This document shows positions 32,052 to 45,207 of a stretch of 64,000 bases of DNA, piece by piece; the first letter of the stretch is position 1, and each line of letters opens with the position of its first letter. The DNA is from Acorus gramineus. Lineage: Eukaryota > Streptophyta > Magnoliopsida > Acorales > Acoraceae. The position numbers were made by a program, and so were the translations under genes. The notes beneath the pieces were generated by a model. The model saw nothing but the letters and a program-made list of their open reading frames with translations, was not told the origin of the DNA and ran no database searches. The stretch spans positions 275,576 to 339,575 of the forward strand of contig JAUJYN010000069.1 of assembly GCA_030737835.1 (NCBI GenBank), given 5' to 3'.

Positions 32052-34123
32052 GGAAATTTGCATTTATACCCCTATTAAATATTAAATATGATATTTTGCA
32101 TTATACCCCCTTAAAAAGCTGCAGCTATACCCTGAAAAAATCTTTCGTGTTGCAACTGTGCCCGTGAGGTTAAGTTCCGTCGGATGAAAGTGGAATATAC
32201 CAGGAATATTCCATTAACGGCGTTAAATGCAAAATGAATTGACCAAACTACCATGTGGACCGTAGGGGCTTGAAAAATTGCATTTATACCCCTGTGTCTG
32301 TCTGAAATTGCATCTATGCCCCTGTATCTGCCTCATGCTTATGAAACCCCTTTTCTTCAACCTCCAGACCTGCTGAAACCCTTTTTTCTCATCTTCTTCA
32401 ATGATTGATTGAAAACCTTATAATTATTCAAAAGACTAAGATAGATAGTGTTTATTTGGGTTTCACTGACAGATTTTATTTTCCATAATAGAAAATCTAT
32501 CAACAAACACTATTTCAATCATATAACCATACCAGAAAATAATCACAAAAATTTTGAACTAAAAAGGCAATGACTAATTGCCCCTAAAAAATTATGAAGT
32601 GTTAACTCCAGTTCCTTTCATTCTATTTGAAACCAGAAGTTAACTATTTCATTCTAAAGTGAAAAACAAAAGAAAAAACATTACTAAAATAAAAAAAATT
32701 TGTTATGGTTGTTCATTTAAATTAAAAACATATTACAAAAAATAACATAATACAAAACTTTAACTATTAGTATTTCTATTTATTTATTTAATCTTCTGTA
32801 TAAATGACACAATAGTATTAAATATGAATTAAATGAAATAATCAAAATTACATGTTACAAAAAAAAAAACATAACGTGTTTGAAGACTTTAAATATCAAA
32901 TTATATCTTCAATTTTATGTGAACATCATGCTAAGAGTGAGTTTTGCAACCTCCAGGCCTATTGAAACTCTTTTTTCTCATCTTCTTCAACATAAAAATA
33001 AAATATACAAGGATCTAGCTAAATTCTTCATGTTGAAAACCTTACAATTATTCAAAAGACTAAGATAGAATGATAGATAATGTTTATTTGAGTTTCATTG
33101 ATAGATATTATTTTCTATAATAGAAAATATCAACAAACACTATTTCAATCATATAACCATACTAGAAAGTAAGGCATAATCATCTTGACCATCATAGTGA
33201 AAAAAATATAAAAATATTGATTGACAAAATTTTCATGTCAGATGATCCTCAACATGTAGAATAAGCACCAATTAGCATAATGCACCACATAGAGACACAA
33301 AAACACCGATTGATTGTAGAATGAACAAAAAACAAAAACCACAAATTTTATTTCAATGTTGAGATTTCACGAACAAAAATCAAAAGACAATAGAATCTCT
33401 AGTTAGCATAATGAGAACCATATGGAACTCAACAATGATCCACTCCAAGCATAGAAGAACCAAGTAGAAATTTGATACTTTTTAGATAAACTGTTTAAAC
33501 AACTGTCTTGATTTTAAAGTTGATATTACAAATGTTTCAAGAAAAAAAAAAGATCTATGTATATTTGTCTATTCAGCTACTTATTTTTGTTGTTTAATAA
33601 ACAAGATCACAATGATATGTGAAATATTTAAGCATTGAAAAATACAACAAGACATATGTTCTCTTATATGTTCTTATATGTTCTTTTTTCTGAGCCTTTA
33701 TCAATCTTCCAAAACCCTCCATACCTAAAAATTAGATCAACATGAGTGTCCTATTCTAACTGCAATACAAAACAACATAACTTATATGTTCAGCCTTGGT
33801 AACGGAGACAGACGGAGGGGCACAGTTGTAACACGAAAGAAGTTTCCAGGGGTATAGAGGCAATTAGCTTTTCAATGGGGGTATAACGCAAAATACCATA
33901 TTTAACAGGGGTATAAATGCAAAATTCCATGGGGGTAAAAGAGACATTTCGTGGGGTAGAGTTAGGTTCGTAACCATGGTTGGTTCAGCCTTGGTAACGG
34001 AGACAGACGGAGGGGCACAGTTGCAACACGAAAGATTTTTCAGGGGTATAGATGCAATTAGCTTTTTAAGGGGGGTATAACGCAAAATATCATATTTAAC
34101 AGGGGTATAAATGCAAAATTCCC
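32052..34123. mobile_element. Mutator-like element with long inverted ends
   Basis: A perfect 9-bp TSD, TATATAAAA, lies at 32043-32051 and 34124-34132. Inverted ends of roughly 120 bp begin GGAAATTTGCATTTATACCCC on the left, with a counterpart on the right. The right end is duplicated in tandem: 33797-33920 and 33988-34123 are near-copies about 190 bp apart. Inside, 32360-32535 is repeated directly at about 32945-33175. There is no transposase. It lies only about 80 bp from the neighbouring Mutator-like element. Confidence 0.85.
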
Positions 34124-34469
34124 TATATAAAACTATAATTAGTAAAAGAAAATCAATAAGTGTAACTTATTCTGCTTGCCTATTACAACAAAAAAACAAA
34201 ACACTTTGATTAATGACCTTCGCCTTGCAATGTTCTACATACAAAAAGAGATTACACCGATCGAGCAGCAAAGATGAGAAATTTTAGAACCATTTGAAAT
34301 GTCAAACATAATTATCAAAATAAAATAGATTCTCACAATGTCATGTAAAAAGCAAGCAGCAAGTACATGGATAATATAAAAGAAAATTTCTGAAAATGTG
34401 ATCATAATTATTACTATCACGACTTTTTTTAAAACGTGATCAATGTCAAAAATTCTAGAAGTGACAGAT

Positions 34470-34714
34470 CTTCAAACTGTCATGACGTGCACAGGAAGCT
34501 ACAATCCCTGCAAAACAAAAGCAAAAAAGAAAAAAAGAAAGAAAGAAAAAAAGCAAAGTGAGATTGTAATTAATATATAGCAAAAGCACAAATATGCCAA
34601 TTAAAGGCTATACTAATCCTTGCTGTCTCACTTATTAGAGGAAAAACAATTGCTGATGCCCACCTCTTTATATATTAAACAACAACAACAACAACAAAAC
34701 TCATCAAAACAACA
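34470..34714 (+). promoter_or_regulatory. Conserved 5' flank and TATA box of DUF247 copy B
   Basis: This is homologous to the 5' flanks of copies A, C and D, with TTTATATATT at 34667-34676, about 40 bp before the ATG, and a CAA-rich leader (AACAACAATGG). The promoter is undisturbed, unlike that of copy C. Confidence 0.65.
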
Positions 34715-36407
34715 ATGGAACTTCTCCACAAGGTCTCCCCACTCCTCCTCGAGTCCGAATCGAACCTTCCCTTCTTCGTCCCCAAAGTAGTCTCCATCGG
34801 CCCGTACCACCACGGCAATGAACGCCTCGCCGCCATGGAGCGCTTCAAGATACAGTCCTTAACCATGTTCGACGACGACGCCCGCGAGAGGGTCTATGGC
34901 ATGGCCGAGAGCGTGCGCAACAGGTACGAAATCGATCCGTCCGAAGAAATGGACCCCAACGAGTTCGCGATGATGCTGTTCCTCGACGCGTGCTTCATCG
35001 TTCACTTCATTTCTCGCGACCACCAGGTATACATGGAGTTTGGATACTCTGTGGGAAGAACACAAAATATTCCTTGCGTCAGAAAGACTTGAACCCTCTT
35101 TTAGTTTAGGGACCAGGTTAAAGTCCAACATTAACTAGTTGGACAATCTGATCGTCCAACTCATTTGTAATAGTTGGATTTCATCATATCAACTTAAGAA
35201 CATTAAGTGTAATTGTGATAAATATCATGTCATGAATAAAATTTAGAATTATATTACATTTTAACATTTTCCATTTTAGAATAATAAATTAGCATTCAAT
35301 GTTTTTAAGTTGATGTGATAAAATCCAACGATTATAGATGAGTTGGACAATCAGATTGTCTAACTAGCATTGGACATAACCCAGTCCCTTCAATTTAATG
35401 TAAAAGTTGCTTAGTTTAAATAATCTAATGTTTTAAAAGTCAATCTTGGGATATATATATATATATATATGTCATGATTAATTTGAGTCCATGTTGTTTA
35501 GTTTCATTCATGGCCGGTTGCGAAGAATTAATGTTGATAATTAATTTCACTTTGTTTCCTTCATGCAGGGCCAAGTTGCCTCATCAAAATCCTCAGTACG
35601 GATCCACACGGCCGGGTATGTCCATCCAATTGCAAATGATATTATAAGGAGTAGTTTTTTTTTTAAATAATTAAATGTTGCTACGTGATTTTATTAAAGA
35701 TTTCGAAATACAATATTGAAGGAGGTGAGAAAAAAATAAAAAAAATACAAAGAGTAGTGTTGATAATTAATTTCACTTCATTTCCTGCATACCTCAACCA
35801 GACGTCCAGAACCCAGGATGCAACTACCACAGCATAGAGGAGGCCTATCTCCTAGCTCGGAGTCCTTGGTGGATCCGCACCTCCAGGTATATCCATCCAA
35901 TTGAAAACGATATTGATTTTAGTCAACCATGTGATATTTGTCTCAAACACTTTATTTTGTTTCTAGTCATAGGGCAAAAGTTTATTACATTGTACTAAAT
36001 ATTTTTAGGAAAATATGATCAGATTTGTAACAAAACCTAATGCATGTAGACCAATATTTATGTTAAGAGATAACACTCTTACCAAAAAGTGCTAAGATGG
36101 CATGTCCTCTTGTAGTTGGTTCGAGTCACTAAATTATTTTTTTTTTCACATAATTAAGACTCATATTTTTTTTGCAATTGTCTTCAGACAGATTTTCTTC
36201 TTTTGAAAAAAAATTTCACATAACAATTAAATCAAAATTAGTAAACCTATGTATCAATCATCAAGTTGTCTATCCAAATTAGTAAAATTCTCATAATATA
36301 AAAATTTTAACTCCTAAAAAATCCATACAAAATTTAAAAATGAAATGTAAAAAAAAAATTATATAACAGGAGACGTGATTTACATTAGTTTAATGTTTCT
36401 TACATAG

Positions 36408-36480
<73 letters not shown>

Positions 36481-38728
36481 ACCCCGCGGGACATGCAGCT
36501 CTGCGGGATTCGAACACGACCGTTCGATCGGGGTCCATCCATTGATCGGCTGTTTTTTTTTTAAAAAAAAAAAAACTTTCCTATTCTACCCCCCCCCCCC
36601 CCCCAAAAAAAAAAAAAAAAAAACCACTTCACCACCCTCGATAAACCCCTCTTCAACACTTCAATACTCCATCAAATACTAGCTCTCTCATCCATCTCTG
36701 TTTTTTTTTTCTTCTTCACTTAAAATCATCCCCAAATCACACCGCACCTCCTCTCTTCACGCCGGAACCTCCATCCAACCGTCCCTGTCATCATCCCCGT
36801 CTAAAACCCTAAATTTTTTGGATTTAGGGTTATCAGTCACCTATATATATATTGTTGGATTTGTTTTATGTTTGTGGTTTTTCTAATACTCATGAGTATT
36901 GTTGTTTAAGGCCATAAAAGGATGAATTTTCACCGTAAAACCATAAAATTCATCCTTTTATAGCCTTAAACAACAATACTCATGAGTATTAGAAAAACCA
37001 CAAACATAAAACCGTAAAACCATAAAATTCATCCTTTTATAGCCTTAAACAACAATACTCATGAGTATTAGAAAAACCACAAACATAAAACAAATCCAAC
37101 AATATATATATATATAGGTGACTGATAACCCTAAATCCAAAAAATTTAGGGTTTTGGACTGGACGATGACGGGGGACGGCTGGATGGAGGTTCCAGCATG
37201 AAGAGAGGAGGTGCGGTGTGATTTGGGGATGATTTTCGGTGAAGAAGAAAAAAAAAACAGAGATGGATGAGAGAGCTAGCATTCCATGGAGTGTTGAAGT
37301 GTTGAAGAGGGGTTTATCGAGGGTGGTAAAAGGGTTTTTTAAGGGGGGTTAGAATAGGAAAGTTTATTTTTTTATAAAAAAAACAATCGATTGGATGGAC
37401 TCCTATCGAACGGTCATGTTCGAATCCCGTAGAGCCGCACGTCCCGCGGGGTATCAAATTATATATATATATATATATATAAGCGGCGGTTGACTTGATC
37501 AAATTAACTCGTAAAAAATTTAAAAATAAAATATAAGTCAGGGTTATTTTAAAAATTTCCCATTGATCATACGAGTATCATATTGATTTTTTTATATAAT
37601 AATAATGGATTGGTATGATCTAGGGATACGTGGTACAGGATCTATTCCTCCTCGAGAACCAGTTGTCATATGAGGTGCTGAAGGCGGTGATGCCAGATCC
37701 CTCATTCGATGAAGTATTGGCGAAATTCATATGCAGCGTCTCCCGCAACAAGGATATGGAGAGAGCCAAAGTTGTGGTCAGGGGGGCCGCCGGTGAGGAT
37801 TCGAGTAGCCCAGATGAACACCGGATTGACATGACGTCGAGGCGCCACACAGAACACCTTCTCGATATGTTGCATCAGATGCTCGTCAGCCCCAAAACTA
37901 AAGGTGTTGGCACGCGTGCGAAGGACAGATGGGATACATTGAAGTTCAGGTCGGTGAAGGAGCTCACCGAGGCCGGGATCAAATTCAAGCCCAACAAAAT
38001 CACCAACCTCACTGACGTCAAGTACAAGGCATAGTAGTACTTCAATTCATAGCTTCTTTGTAATATATAAACCCCTCAAAAAAACCTATATCTTCGAAAC
38101 AACCGTCTTGAAACACTATTATCATCAATATCTCTGGAAAAAGTTAAAAATTATGCGATGTACATTATAAAAATTTTGTAAATATGCGCCTCAAAAGGAC
38201 ATTAATATGTACAACTTACCTGGTTAATCGCAGGGTCGATCTTAAAAATTGTTCTTCTAACATGTGTTTGAACAGGAGGAATACTTACATGGCACCGTAT
38301 CCCTACCCCAACTGATCATCGACGACACGACTAAATCGAAATTCCTGAACCTAATGGCCCTAGAGATGTGCCCTAAAGGCGAACGAGGCTACGGCGTAAC
38401 TTCGTACATCTGCCTCCTCGACAATCTAATCGACCACGCCGATGATGTCCGCGAGCTCCGCTTTAGAGGCATCCTCGTCAATTGCCTCGGCAGCGACCAA
38501 CAAGCGGCGGACCTCTTCAATGAGCTCGCGACTAATCGCACACCCTACCCCGATGCCTATGGGGATATCATCACGGGGATCCACAAGCACCTCAACAACC
38601 GGTGCAAGGTCTCCCTCGCGATTGGGTACAACAAGCATTTTAACACGCCTTGGAGTATGATCGCGACGTGCGCTGCCACGCTGGGTCTCGGGCTTTCTGC
38701 CGTGCAGGCCTGGTACTCGGCTAAGTAG
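34715..38728 (+). CDS. DUF247 (UPF0481) protein, copy B, five exons, intact
   Basis: Exons are 34715-35026, 35569-35615, 35802-35886, 37624-38028 and 38276-38728, predicting about 433 aa. Exon 1 has KVVSIGPYHHG and the FLDACFIVHF block; exon 4 has DLFLLENQLSYEVLKAV and FRSVKELTEAGIKFK; exon 5 has L-I-I-D-D-T-T-K-S, LLDNLIDHADDVRELR and LGSDQQAADLFNEL, then the hydrophobic C-terminus after FNTPWS, predicted to anchor the protein in a membrane. Linker exons 2 and 3 are 47 and 85 nt, neither a multiple of three; together they restore frame, and read alone in phase 0 exon 3 has a TAG. The last intron has a GC donor (AAG|GCATAG). No lesion is visible, so this is the best candidate for a working family member. 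The biochemical role of DUF247 is unknown outside grass self-incompatibility. Confidence 0.8.
36415..36479. repeat. (AT)n(GT)n compound microsatellite
   Basis: An AT run followed by a GT run at the left edge of the large inverted repeat. A second AT run abuts its right edge (about 37458-37481). Confidence 0.9.
36480..37452. mobile_element. Foldback element: near-complete palindrome in an intron of copy B
   Basis: The left arm (36481-36936) and right arm (about 37018-37450) are inverted copies, ending in CCCCGCGGGAC on both sides. The arms include a TTCGAA-containing block near the tips and a TACTCATGAGTA palindrome near the centre. The centre holds a direct duplication: about 36944-37012 and 37018-37088 are near-identical. 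No coding capacity or target-site duplication could be read; both sides are microsatellites. In an unspliced pre-mRNA this would fold into a hairpin with arms of roughly 430 bp. Confidence 0.85.
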
Positions 38729-40340
38729 GACTATCCATCCATTGAGTGTATGCGGGTTAGGTGAGAGGGGTCACATGCAATTTCACAAAAAAAATTGAAT
38801 TAATAAATTCATGTTACCTTAGTGTTTACTAAGGTCCTATTTAGATCTGTGATGGGTCAGATGTTATATTGGAAAAGCTAAAAATACTCCATCACTGATC
38901 TAAATAGATTTGTGCATTTGACGATTTTCCTACCGCACGTTCAAATGGGACATAAATTTCATTGAACGAAGGAGTTTGTCTAGAGTCAGTCTAGTCATGT
39001 GCATGCGCGCGTATTATACAGCTTGTTTGTCAGGTTTTATTTGTGGTTACATTTTGCTTGGCTTTAAATTGAGGTTGTTTGTGGTGTCCATGCACTTTTT
39101 GTATCTTTGATTCAACTCACTCTTTGCGATCGAGTGATGATTGGACTGTTAGTGTTCTAGCTTGTGCTTATATTTTGTTAATTATCTATTGTGACTCTCA
39201 AAATATGTGCTATATATTACATTATATTGTTCTTGTTATTAGAGAAAACATGTTATATTATAATTTATCACCAATGATCTTGTGCAAATTAGTAAGGGTC
39301 TAGATGAAATCCTCTATGTTCAAGACACAGAAGAACCCTGTATTAATTTGGCCAATGAAAAGTCTATAATCGCACAAACAGCCTTAAACGGTGCATCTAT
39401 TGGTTTTTTTTATTTATATAAACAACAAATACCAAAAAAAAGGCATTGATTTCACAATCGTTTTTAAAATTTAAATTTAAATCATGATATATATAAATAT
39501 TATAAGCGAACAAATTTTGGTTTAGATTTTACAGTTTGAATACATGATGGATAATAGAGTATAACACACTGGAAAATCAAAATTTAAATTAAATTACATG
39601 ACATATCTATCACTTTACTTATTTAATGATTATTAAGTTTTGTATCATATCATAGTCATTAATTTATTTTTATATATAGAATCTGGAATGTTGTACGATC
39701 TAATTTGGCTTTTGCATTAAATGGTACATTTTTATTTAAGTAGAAAATAGAAGAGAAACTGAAATACAGAGTCTTGTGTGTAGTCGCATGGAAGCATGGA
39801 ATAACAAAAGCACCCTGACACAAAAGCCCCTCCTTAACAAAAGACTTGCAGTTCTTATTATATACAAAGAGTTGGAACCATGGAATAACAAAAGCACCAT
39901 GACACAAAAGCCCCTCCTAAACAAAAGCTTTGGCAAGCCATCATACTTTGTTCAGAATTTATACCAATCTTGTTGTCACACATGAAGAAAAAAATATTCA
40001 TGTCACCACAAACCGAACTTGAGTTAGCCGACTAACACTCTTCTATTCAATAAGGAGGTCAAGAAATCAAACCCCTGAAGCCCCAAATTTCAGAAAATAT
40101 TTATTCATGCCACCCCAAAAGCAATCCACCGCCATACTACGGTCTCACAAATCTGCATTTAAATATGGAATAGATTGGATAAAATTACACAATTCTAATT
40201 TAAAATTCCAATATTAACTAATTTCATCTATTATAAAATATTTATACTCACATATTGCTTACAAGCAAACAGACTTTTTAAACTAATTCACTTATATTCT
40301 ACACGTATTTCTATCCAAACACAGGCTACATGTGTGTTTA
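38729..40340. other. Intergenic DNA between copies B and D
   Basis: There is no gene. 38810-39480 is the shared DUF247 3' flank, and 39750-40110 matches 7890-8200 downstream of copy A. Within it, a block of about 85 bp (around 39800-39850) containing AAAAGCACCxTGACACAAAAGC is repeated directly at about 39885-39920. Confidence 0.6.
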
Positions 40341-40359
40341 CAATCTTATCTCGGTGTCA

Positions 40360-40589
40360 TCTTCAGACTATCATGACGTGCATGGGAAGCTCTCGGACAT
40401 TCCCTCCAAAATAACACAAAATAAAAGCAAAGTGAGATTGGAATTCATTATATTAATATAAAGCAAAAGCACAATTATACCATTCTTGAAACAATTAAAA
40501 GCTATTGCAAACCATCCATATTAATCTTACTGTCACACTTATATATATCATCCATTCCAACAACAAGAAGAACACTCATCAAAACAATA
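40360..40589 (+). promoter_or_regulatory. Conserved 5' flank and TATA box of DUF247 copy D
   Basis: This matches the 5' flanks of the other copies, with TTATATATATC at 40539-40549, about 40 bp before ATG 40590. Confidence 0.6.
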
Positions 40590-42396
40590 ATGGCACTTCT
40601 CCACAAGGTCTCCCCGCTCCTCCTGGAGTCCCAATCGAACCGCCCCTCTTTTGTCCCCAAAGTCGTCTCAATCGGCCCATACCACCACGGCGACGACCAC
40701 CTCGCCGCCATGGAGCCCCTCAAGAAACTGGCCTCGGACAGGTACGGCACCGAGGCCTGCAAGAGGGTACATGACATGGCCGAGAGCGTGAGCAAAATGT
40801 ACGAGATCGATCCTTACCTCAAAATGGACCGCGACAAGTTCAAGGACATGCTGTTCCACGACGCGTGCTTCCTCGTTCACTTCATTTCCTGCCACCGGAA
40901 CCTCCCTGACCCGTTGGCCCCAGACCACCAGGTATATATGGAGTCTGGACCCTCTGTGTGAATGAGAGAATGACACGTATGTGACAAAAAATTGCTTGTA
41001 TTAGATCGAATTTACGAACCCCCATGTGTATCTATAGGTGTGTAATTGGTCCAATCAATGTTGGTTCCATCATAATTTTTCCATGAAATGGGACCAACAT
41101 GTGCATTCTTTTGAAGGGATGAGATAGATATATAATAACTGCTTCAAATATATTACTCAATTCGATTTAGAACTTACTTGAATTAAACTTAATTCAATGA
41201 AAACCTCTTTTAGTTTAATGTAAAATTGTTTAGCTTAATTAATTTAATGTTTCAAAAATCCATTTTGGTGCCGTCATGATTAGTTTGACACCATGTTGTT
41301 TACTTTGATTCATGGCCGGTTAAGAAGAGTGTTGATAATTAATGTCACTTCGTTTACTGCATGCCTCCACCCAGGGTTCCACCACAACAGACCAAGCTGC
41401 CTCCTCGGAGATCTTGCTGGGTGTGCCCATCCAGGTATATCCATTCTGTTGCAAATGATATTACGAAGAGTATTGATAATTAACTAATTTCACTTCATTT
41501 CCTCCATGCATCCACCAGACGGGCCAATCCTCGGAGTGCTTGGTGGATCTGCACCTCCAGGTATATCCATCCAGTTGAAAAGGATATTGATTTTAGTCAA
41601 CCATGTGATGCTTGTGATAGATGCATTTGTTTCTCGTTCTAGTTCAAAAGTTTATTAAATTTGTGACATAAACTAATGGATGTGGACCAATCATAAAAGA
41701 GATAGCACTCCTGTAAATAAGCGCTATGATAACATGTCTTCTTGTGATTGGTCCAAGTCATTAAATTGGTTAAGTTTTTGTCACATAATGAAGACTCGTA
41801 TTTTAATACAATTTTGGCTTCAGATATATTTTCTTCTAACAAAAAACAAGTCATATATAACAATTAAATCGAAATTAGTAAACCAGCATTGCGTAGGTTT
41901 TTTTATCTCAAGATCTCCTTTAAACATGATTATCAATCACATTTCTTCTTTTTTTTTTTACTGATGTAATTCTTAATATCTAATCTTAATTTTTAAATTT
42001 TGAATATTTGGTTAATTTATGGGATAAAATTTTAAATCTTATCTGAATTAAATATTAATTCTTATCTTAAATTTAATTTTAAATATTATTTTAATTTTAG
42101 ATTTTAAATCTAAAATTTTAAATTTTCATATTAAAATTTATATATATTAGATTTATGGATAAATTCATTGAACACGTCACACATTTTGAACCATAAAATC
42201 TTTATCAAATCTATCTCTCTCTACCAAAATTTTAAAATTTTAAATTAATATAAATTTTAAAAATTTAGTTAAATTAATATATAAATTTAAAATTCACATA
42301 TTATAAAAATATTAATTTCATAAAAATTCCATACAAAATTTTTAGAGTGAAGTATAAAAACAAAAAATAAATTGTATATAATAGGAACCCCACCAA

Positions 42397-42440
42397 GTTG
42401 CAACCCCACCCAAAAAAAAATTTGAGGGTGGGGTTGCAAC
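42397..42440. repeat. Short perfect hairpin
   Basis: GTTGCAACCCCACCC at 42397-42411 and its exact reverse complement at 42426-42440, with a 14-nt A/T-rich loop, in intron 3 of copy D. A GA-rich stretch (42440-42600) follows. The role is unknown. Confidence 0.8.
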
Positions 42441-42771
42441 CTAGAAGAAAAAAAAATAAGGAAGAAAAGGGGGAGGAAGACAGAGAGAGTGGAGGAGGCC
42501 GGGGGACGGCGGAGGAGGGCAACGGCGGTGGTAGGTGGAAAAGGATGGAAACTAGTGGAGGGCGAAGTGGAGGGAGGGTGGAGACAACCGGTGACCGGCA
42601 GAGTTTGCCGCCCTACCCCCTATCTCTTTCTCTCTCTTCTTCTTTCTCTCCCCCTTCGCCCACCACAGCTATTGTTGGTCAAAAATTGATTTCCATACAG
42701 TTTTGAAAATAAAATAAGAGTTATTTTTAAAAATTACCCATTGATCATATAAGTATCATATTTAATTTTTT

Positions 42772-43727
42772 GGGAAATTTTTTAAATTGACCTTAATTAA
42801 ATAATTAATGTTAAAAATAATATTTCTCAAAAATTATTTGCATAAGCGACCCTCTATCATTTTTTTTACCATTTGACTATGCCACATCAGCACCATCTCA
42901 CTCCTTTGATTTTTTCTTAAATGGTCTTCCACGTGTCTAGTATAATGTGGTTGTATAATGTACTATACAAGTGTACTGTTTTTGGATTGCGTATGTTTGA
43001 TCCTGTTTAAGCTTGAAATTAATTAATGTGTGTGTTTAAATGCATATATGATGTGAAATATTTTTGTTTTCAAATGTTTGATATTTAACATTTTAAAAAA
43101 AAATAGAGTACAAATAAGAGTATTTAGATACTCAATTTTCAAATATTCCTCTTTAATTTAGAGTACCAACTCAATTTTAAAGTTTCCCAATTTTTTTAGA
43201 ATAATATTTATGCATTAAATTGCATAAAGAAATTTCACTAAATAAATGTATTTATTAAGGGATAAACCCCAAAGAAATTTTCTAAAATTTAGAAATAACA
43301 AATATGCCATTCTCTAAAATTCTATCCAAAAAAAAAAATCTTTAATAATTTTGAAACCGAAAATGACCACTATACCCTTATATCTATATTTTTGTTCTAA
43401 AAAGATCTTATTTGATTTTTTTTCAAAATAATTCATGTAAACAAAAAAAAAAGCTTGATTCTAAATTAATTTAAAAGATAAAAAGAATTTAATGAGTAGT
43501 TAATGGCATGGGACCCACGTACATGTAAAACTCATAATGTTTCTCTCCTTGAATGAATATCATTAAATAAAGAAAAAATATAATTGTGATCAAGGTGGCG
43601 TTGATGTGGCATTGTCAAATGATAAAAAAAAGAAAAAATAGTAGACGGTCACCTATGCAAATAATTTTTAGAAAATGTTATTTTTTAAAATTAATTATTT
43701 AATTAAGATTAATTTAAAAAATGTCCC
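42772..43727. mobile_element. Mutator-like element in intron 3 of DUF247 copy D
   Basis: A 9-bp TSD, TAATTTTTT, lies at 42763-42771 and 43728-43736. Inverted ends of about 125 bp begin GGGAAATTTTTTAAATT on the left, with GGGACATTTTTTAAATT read inward from the right. The paralogous intron of copy B (around 37560-37610) has the uninterrupted empty site, so the insertion postdates the split of B and D. No coding capacity is seen. Confidence 0.9.
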
Positions 43728-44712
43728 TAATTTTTTTTATATAATAATGAATTGGTATCAATCCAGGGGTTCGTTGTACGAGATCTATTCCTCCTCGAGA
43801 ACCAATTGCCTTATAAAGTGCTGAAGGCGGTGGTGTCCGACCAGTCGTCGTTCGATAAAAAAGTGGTGGAGTTCATACGAAGCGTCTCCCGCAACAACGA
43901 CCATAGAGCCAAAGATGTGGTCCCGAAGACGAAGGATGCGACAAAAAGCACAGATGAACAACGGATTGACATGTGCAGGCGCGACACGGAAAACCTTCTC
44001 GATATGCTGCATCAGAAGCTCGTCAACCCGAAAACTTGCGGCGGTGGTCGCGTGTATTGGAGGTATGGTTGGGACTCGTTGAAGTTCAGGTCGGTGAAGG
44101 AGCTCACCGAGGCGGGTATCAAATTCAAACCCAACAGAATTGGCTACCTCACTGACGTCGAGTACAAGGCATAGTAGTACTTCATGACTTTTTTTAAAAG
44201 AATGGAGTTTTTTTTTCTTATATATATATCCTTATTAAAATAACGATCTTGCAACACTATTATTATTAAATCCCTCAAAAAAATTAAAAAATTGGGCGTG
44301 AATGCTTTTTTGAAGAGTATTATAAATGTTAAAAATTTTGTAAATATGTCCCTAAAAAAGGCATTAGTGGCTTAATGCTCCATTTATGCCTTTTGAAGGG
44401 GGTATTGTGGACAATAGTAATTTATCAGGGATATTTTGATAAAATTAAATGCTTTAAAGGTCATGTGTAAAACCCCTCAAACTATCACCTACCATCGTCC
44501 AGGACCCAAATGCCGAGGGTCCCAGTATCTATATATATATATATATATATATTTTTATTTTATTGGGAAGTATTTTTTTAATTATTTTATTTTATTTTTA
44601 AAAGCTTATCTATTATTTTCTATCTTTTAGTTTTTTTTCTTTTTATTTGATCTAGCATATTCTTTGATTTGCAAACAATAAAATCTTATACGTGGCTCTT
44701 TATTTCACATTT

Positions 44713-45207
44713 GAAAAAAATTCATATAACCCTTTGATTTTTCTTAAAATCCATATAACCCCCTAAAAACATCTAGTAAATCCAAAAACCCCCGAATAAA
44801 ATTTACGTTTATAGATGATGAATATTTGATAAATATTATGTTTAGTTAACCCTGGTAGAAAACACAGTATACCAAAAAAAAACCCACAATGTGTTAAAAA
44901 TGCAAAAATTCTTCAATAAATGACGATTTTATCCCTCCGGATATGGTTTTATAATATATCCAGAAATGGTAAAATCGTCATTTTCATATGATTTTTCACA
45001 TTTTTAACACATTATAGTAGTTTTTTAGTATATTATATCTTCAGTCAGAGTTAATCAAATGAAATATTTGTAAAATATTTATCATCTACTAATGAAAATT
45101 TTATTCAAGGGGTTATTTGGATTTACTAGGTGTTTTCAGAGGGTTATATGGATTTTAAAAAACGTCAGGGGGTTATATGGATTTAAGGGGTTGCATGGAT
45201 TTTTCCC
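44713..45207. mobile_element. Foldback Mutator-like element in the GC-AG intron of copy D
   Basis: About 495 bp made almost entirely of two inverted arms of about 230 bp (44713-44940 and 44960-45207), with CCATATAACCCCCT-type motifs repeated in each arm. The flanks TTCACATTT (44704-44712) and ATCACATTT (45208-45216) are a 9-bp duplication with one mismatch. No coding capacity is seen. Confidence 0.8.

Noticed and set aside
36500-36530. tRNA-like T-arm motif (TTCGAATCCC on the minus strand) in the palindrome, present in both arms
   Set aside because: There is no acceptor stem, anticodon arm or A box at the right distance; it is part of the foldback ends.
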